From contig NZ_JBHTLM010000020.1 of NCBI RefSeq assembly GCF_042678945.1, positions 26,036 through 90,035 on the forward strand: DNA of 64,000 nt, given 5' to 3'. Positions 60,691-64,000 of the stretch are shown here, in pieces. Within the stretch, counting starts at the first letter, position 1. Each line of letters starts with the position of its first letter. The DNA is from Fontibacillus puldeungensis (GTDB taxonomy: Bacteria > Bacillota > Bacilli > Paenibacillales > Paenibacillaceae). The notes below the pieces were generated by a model that saw only the letters and a program-made list of their open reading frames with translations, ran no database searches and was not told the DNA's origin. A program made the translations under genes and the position numbers.

Positions 60691-61365
60691 CTAATCGCGC
60701 TTTAGTCTTGTAGAGAGACTGAGCAGCAAAAACGACAGCAAAATCGTACTGCAAGCTAGCGCCCAGGCCAGCGGTAGATTACCGGCATCTACGGCGAAGT
60801 AAATGGCCGTCGGTATCGTCTGGGTCCGTCCGGGAATGTTGCCGGCCACCATCATCGTAGCGCCAAATTCGCCAAGCGCCCGGGCAAAGCCAAGTATGAA
60901 GGCTGCCTGCAGCGAACGAAAACTGAGGGGCAGCAGGATGAACTTCAGAACTTGCCATTCGTTGGCTCCCTGTGTGCGTGCCGCTTCCTTGAAATCTTTA
61001 TCCACCGATTGGAAACCGGCCTTCAGCGTTTGATAAACCAGTGGAAAACTTACGACGGCAGCGGCTACGATAGCTCCAAGGGGATGAAAAATAAAGGAAA
61101 TATGAAAAAGAGTTTCGACCGCCTGTCCGATCCAACTGTGATGCCCAAGCAGAACAAGAAGAATTAATCCGATGATACTTGGAGGCAGTACGAGAGGCAG
61201 TAGAAACAAGGTCTCAAGCAAGGATTTTCCAGGAAAAGAGGCGGAAGACATCCTCCAGGCCGCAACAACTCCCAGAAGGAAAGAAATAATAGTGGCAGCA
61301 ATCGATACCTGCAGTGATAACAAAACAGGAGCCCAAAATTGATCCGAAACAAAGATTGTATTCAT
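60691..61365 (-). CDS. modB: molybdate ABC transporter permease
   Basis: A 224-residue permease with five membrane helices and the binding-protein-dependent transport signature EAARTQGANEWQVLKFILLP. FARALGEFGATMMVAGNIPG is typical of ModB. Its start overlaps the modA stop by 4 bases. No modC ATPase follows in the window: the next sequence downstream is repeat copy C and the convergent nth operon. Confidence 0.93.
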   Translation of the reverse strand: MNTIFVSDQFWAPVLLSLQVSIAATIISFLLGVVAAWRMSSASFPGKSLLETLFLLPLVLPPSIIGLILLVLLGHHSWIGQAVETLFHISFIFHPLGAIVAAAVVSFPLVYQTLKAGFQSVDKDFKEAARTQGANEWQVLKFILLPLSFRSLQAAFILGFARALGEFGATMMVAGNIPGRTQTIPTAIYFAVDAGNLPLAWALACSTILLSFLLLSLSTRLKRD

Positions 61366-62201
61366 CGATTAATTCCTGATGCAGTAAATCCGTATTTATT
61401 GAATACATGCTGCACTTCTTCACTGAACAAAAATTCAAAAAAAGTCTTAGCCTCGTCCGGATGCTTGCTGGCCGAAACAACTCCGGCCTGATATTCGATT
61501 GGATCATGGCTTTTCGGATCCATGGTAAGTATCATTTTGACTCCTTGGGCATGAGCCGCATCTGTTTTGTATACAAATCCAGCATCGACGTTGTCGGTAT
61601 CCACATAGGAAATAACTTGTTTGACATCTTTGGTTAGGACTAGCTTGGGCTGAAGAGCATCCCACAGCTTATAAAAATGTAGAACTTGCTCAGCGTATTT
61701 GCCTGCAGGAACAGAATCCGGCATGCCAATAGCAATTTCACTCACCGTATCCTCTGTTAAATCATCAAGTGTTTGGATCTCTAAATTGCTTTTTTTAGGG
61801 ACGACAAGCACTAGCTCATTTTTCAGGAAAAACTTCGTCAATTCCGGTTCCAGCTTTCCGGCCTTTAGTAATTCGTCTGTTTGTTTTTTACCTGCGGAAA
61901 TAAACAGGTCGGCCGGAGCGCCTTGCTCGATTTGCCGCTGAAGGGTACCGGAGCCGCCAAAGTTATATGTAAGCTTGATATTCGTATGCTTGGTCTCATA
62001 TACCTTAGCGATCTCCTCCATACTCTCCGTAAGGCTTGCTGCTGCAGATATGATGAGTTCGACTTTTTTCGTTTTCGTGCTGCCTGCTTGTCCGCTTTGG
62101 CTCACACTATTGCTTTTTTGTTCTTCACAACCGGTAACCGTGAACAAAGCGAAAACAACGAATATGAAAAGAAACGCTGAGATGCTTCGCTTAAAATTCA
62201 T
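61362..62201 (-). CDS. modA: molybdate-binding lipoprotein
   Basis: A 279-residue extracellular binding lipoprotein. The lipobox is FTVTGC near residue 25, followed by a Ser/Gln-rich linker and the type II binding fold (LIISAAASLTESMEEIAKVY, FNFGGSGTLQRQIEQ-like YNFGGSGTLQRQIEQGAPAD, LFISAGKKQTDELL). It captures molybdate for ModB. The 220-base spacer upstream holds no recognised Moco riboswitch or ModE site. Confidence 0.94.
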   Translation of the reverse strand: MNFKRSISAFLFIFVVFALFTVTGCEEQKSNSVSQSGQAGSTKTKKVELIISAAASLTESMEEIAKVYETKHTNIKLTYNFGGSGTLQRQIEQGAPADLFISAGKKQTDELLKAGKLEPELTKFFLKNELVLVVPKKSNLEIQTLDDLTEDTVSEIAIGMPDSVPAGKYAEQVLHFYKLWDALQPKLVLTKDVKQVISYVDTDNVDAGFVYKTDAAHAQGVKMILTMDPKSHDPIEYQAGVVSASKHPDEAKTFFEFLFSEEVQHVFNKYGFTASGINR

Positions 62202-62421
62202 GTAACTCCCTCATCTCATAGAAAAACTAACAATGCATAACTAGATTACACTAATTCTTGTGAAACTGGCTAGTTGGTCGAGCAGAAAAGCGATGCTGGA
62301 GGTGGAAAAATAGGGTTTTCCCTAATGAAATTCGTTCCCAAGGGGAAACGCAAATGTTAAAATATTGATATTCTAAAATGAAACTTTATTTCGCATAGTG
62401 GAAGGCGGTCTATTTTTTTGT

Positions 62422-64000
62422 ATGAAACCGATTGCAAATATGGTGGAACAAAACTTGCTAGACAAGCTCCGGATACTGGCCAAGACCCTGCTTGAGGAAG
62501 AGGATGACTTGGCGGCAAAGGAATTACAGGAAATTGGCGATAAGCTTTGTAAGGAAGAAATTGTAATAGCCTTTTGTGGTCATTTTTCTGCTGGAAAGTC
62601 CAGTCTCATAAACCGCTTGTGTGGTAAGCAGGTTCTGCCTTCCAGTCCTTTGCCAACGAGTGCAAATGTGGTCATGATTCGAAACGGATTACCGAGGGCG
62701 GTGCTAAGTTCGTCCGATCCATCGAAACCGCCATCTGAGGTGCCTGTACAGACAATCGAGCAATATGCTCGGAATGGGCTGGATTACACGCGTATTGAAC
62801 TGTGGAACGAGGTTGAACTGCTGGGTCAAGGAGGCGTACTCCTGGATACGCCAGGTGTGGACTCGAACGATGCGGGTCATGCTTTAGCAGCGCATTCTGC
62901 GCTGCATTTGGCTGATATTGTTTTCTATGTGATGGATTACAACCACGTATCCTCAGAAACGAACCTAAGCTTTGCCAAATCATTAAGCGATTACGGAAAA
63001 CCGCTCTATATGGTAGTGAATCAAATGGATAAGCATCGGGAGCAAGAGCTACCCTTCGAGCAGTACCGATCTTCGGTTGAGCAGGCGTTTCGGGTGTGGA
63101 ATGTAAAGTCGTGCGGAACCTTCTACATTTCTCTAAAGGATGAGGAGCTTCCAGGAAATATGCTGCCTGGGCTAAAGCAATCGGTGGGACGCTTGCTAGA
63201 CAGCGGGAGCAGTCTACTGGAATATAGCGCCTACACTTCGGCGGCCCAGTCTCTTCAGGGATATTTCAAGCGGCGTGCCGCTATAGAGGAACCGGAAAGA
63301 CAAGCACTTGAGGAAGAGGCAGGTGGAGACAGCGACATTATCCAGATGGAGGAGGAGTTTAAAAAGCTTGAAGCAAGCGGGGGGGCAGATGAACAGATCT
63401 GGGAATCGCACCGGCAGGAATGGCTGAAACAGCTTAGCTCTATGCTGGAAACCTCCCAACTGATGATTCCGTCCGTCCGGGAGCTTGCCTCTCGTTATTT
63501 AGAGAGTCGCTCACCGGGATTTAAAGTGAAGGGCTGGTTTGGAAGTGGAAAAACGGAGAACGAGCGGCTTAAGCGTCGAGACGATTTTTTGCAGGCTCTC
63601 GGTGAGCAGGTGGATGCTCAGGTCAACTGGCATGTTCGGCAGGAGCTAAGATCAATTGGGCAGTATTTGCAAATTTGGAACGAGGTTTGGGAGCAAGAGC
63701 TGGATCGTGTACTGCCCAAGGTCGAGGAGTCGTGGATCTCGGAGTCGCTGCCCGGGGGAGCGCTGCTCTCCGGCGAAGCGACGCTTCATTATGCAGCGGC
63801 GGTTGCGGCGGGCGTCACAGCCCGCTACCGCCGCGCGGCAGCAAGCATGCTGGATGCCATGCTTGCCGTGCCGTCGCCGCTGCGCGCTAGCATCGCAGCG
63901 GCAGCAGAGGAGCGGCGCGCCGAGCTGGCGGCGCGCCTCCCGGCCGCCCGGCGTCTAGCTGCGCTGGACGCCGCGGCGAAAGCGCGCGAAGCGCGCTTGG
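62422..64000 (+). CDS. bacterial dynamin-like GTPase, 3'-truncated by window edge
   Basis: An open frame from the ATG at 62422 (GGAAGGCGG upstream) runs to the window end, 526 residues visible. The GTPase domain has the P-loop GHFSAGKSS (53-61), the switch Thr in LPTSANVV, the G3 motif LLDTPGVDSND and the G4 motif VVNQMDKH. Bacterial dynamins such as B. subtilis DynA, a double-headed fusion, tether or fuse membranes and protect against pore formers and phage. Whether a second GTPase half follows cannot be seen. The last 260 bases are strikingly GC-rich and code mainly Ala and Arg. Confidence 0.88.
   Translation, partial: MKPIANMVEQNLLDKLRILAKTLLEEEDDLAAKELQEIGDKLCKEEIVIAFCGHFSAGKSSLINRLCGKQVLPSSPLPTSANVVMIRNGLPRAVLSSSDPSKPPSEVPVQTIEQYARNGLDYTRIELWNEVELLGQGGVLLDTPGVDSNDAGHALAAHSALHLADIVFYVMDYNHVSSETNLSFAKSLSDYGKPLYMVVNQMDKHREQELPFEQYRSSVEQAFRVWNVKSCGTFYISLKDEELPGNMLPGLKQSVGRLLDSGSSLLEYSAYTSAAQSLQGYFKRRAAIEEPERQALEEEAGGDSDIIQMEEEFKKLEASGGADEQIWESHRQEWLKQLSSMLETSQLMIPSVRELASRYLESRSPGFKVKGWFGSGKTENERLKRRDDFLQALGEQVDAQVNWHVRQELRSIGQYLQIWNEVWEQELDRVLPKVEESWISESLPGGALLSGEATLHYAAAVAAGVTARYRRAAASMLDAMLAVPSPLRASIAAAAEERRAELAARLPAARRLAALDAAAKAREARL

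Noticed and set aside
62202..62421. Moco riboswitch or ModE operator upstream of modA
   Set aside because: No conserved core or palindrome of either type was recognised in the 220-base spacer.
63656..63958. 100- and 71-codon plus-strand frames at the window end
   Set aside because: Shadows of the GC-rich, Arg/Ala-rich part of the dynamin-like gene, which is open in another frame through the window edge.
1..64000. CRISPR arrays, transposases, prophage genes, tRNA or rRNA genes
   Set aside because: None was seen on either strand; the only dispersed repeats are the three intergenic copies described.

Overview
The window looks like the chromosome of a Paenibacillus-type Firmicute (Bacillales, Paenibacillaceae). 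Pointers seen in the sequence: strong GGAGG-type ribosome binding sites, frequent TTG and GTG starts, a proline T-box, a tandem glycine riboswitch, DnaD, the redox repressor Rex, an SLH-domain wall protein, and secreted proteins that carry copper-amine-oxidase-N-like domains. No rRNA, tRNA, CRISPR array, transposase or prophage gene was found. The assignment to Paenibacillaceae is inference from gene content and style; no marker gene was compared.

Layout. 1-8.4 kb: panB (cut by the window edge), panC, panD, a TPR protein, dinG, rex, mtaD and a YpmB-like protein. 8.5-18.8 kb: an intergenic repeat, an AraC regulator divergent from a GH3 glycosidase, a compact FtsH-like protease with a small membrane partner, then hbd-ackA-asnS-dnaD. 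18.9-22.9 kb: a poorly understood cluster of an AraC regulator with a PEP-hydrolase-like TIM-barrel sensor, a UPF0261 (Tm-1-like) protein, a DUF1097 membrane protein and a stand-alone PEP-hydrolase-like TIM barrel. 23-28 kb: a secreted beta-propeller protein, DUF805, a RimK-like ATP-grasp ligase, DUF423 and a secreted L-asparaginase. 28.2-30.5 kb: an ECF sigma factor, a single-pass membrane protein (probable anti-sigma) and a membrane protein made of three similar units. 30.6-36.7 kb: a two-component system, a Bce-type ABC transporter, a DedA protein and UppP. 37.1-42.2 kb: the glycine cleavage genes gcvT-gcvPA-gcvPB under a riboswitch, with gcvH divergent. 42.2-46.7 kb: mtnB and the T-box-controlled proB-proA-proC genes. 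46.8-51.7 kb: mtnU, a LysR regulator, a signal peptidase, leuC and leuD. 52-59.3 kb: two tandem copies of an amidase plus GerMN-lipoprotein cassette, then an SLH-domain protein. 59.3-64 kb: nth, a small unknown protein, modB, modA and the first part of a dynamin-like GTPase.

How the parts fit. The order pan-dinG-ypmB-asnS-dnaD-nth is the backbone known from Bacillus, here opened by large insertions; about 40 kb separates dnaD from nth. The sensor/ABC/DedA/UppP block can be read as one envelope-stress island centred on undecaprenyl phosphate. The 18.9-22.9 kb cluster is the best candidate for an undescribed system: its regulator carries the same fold as one of the enzymes beside it, and the two protein families correspond to the two halves of the tomato Tm-1 antiviral protein as I recall it. 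Three related palindrome-rich repeats (8.6, 36.8 and 60.5 kb) occupy all three of the long spacers between convergent genes and were seen nowhere else in the window.
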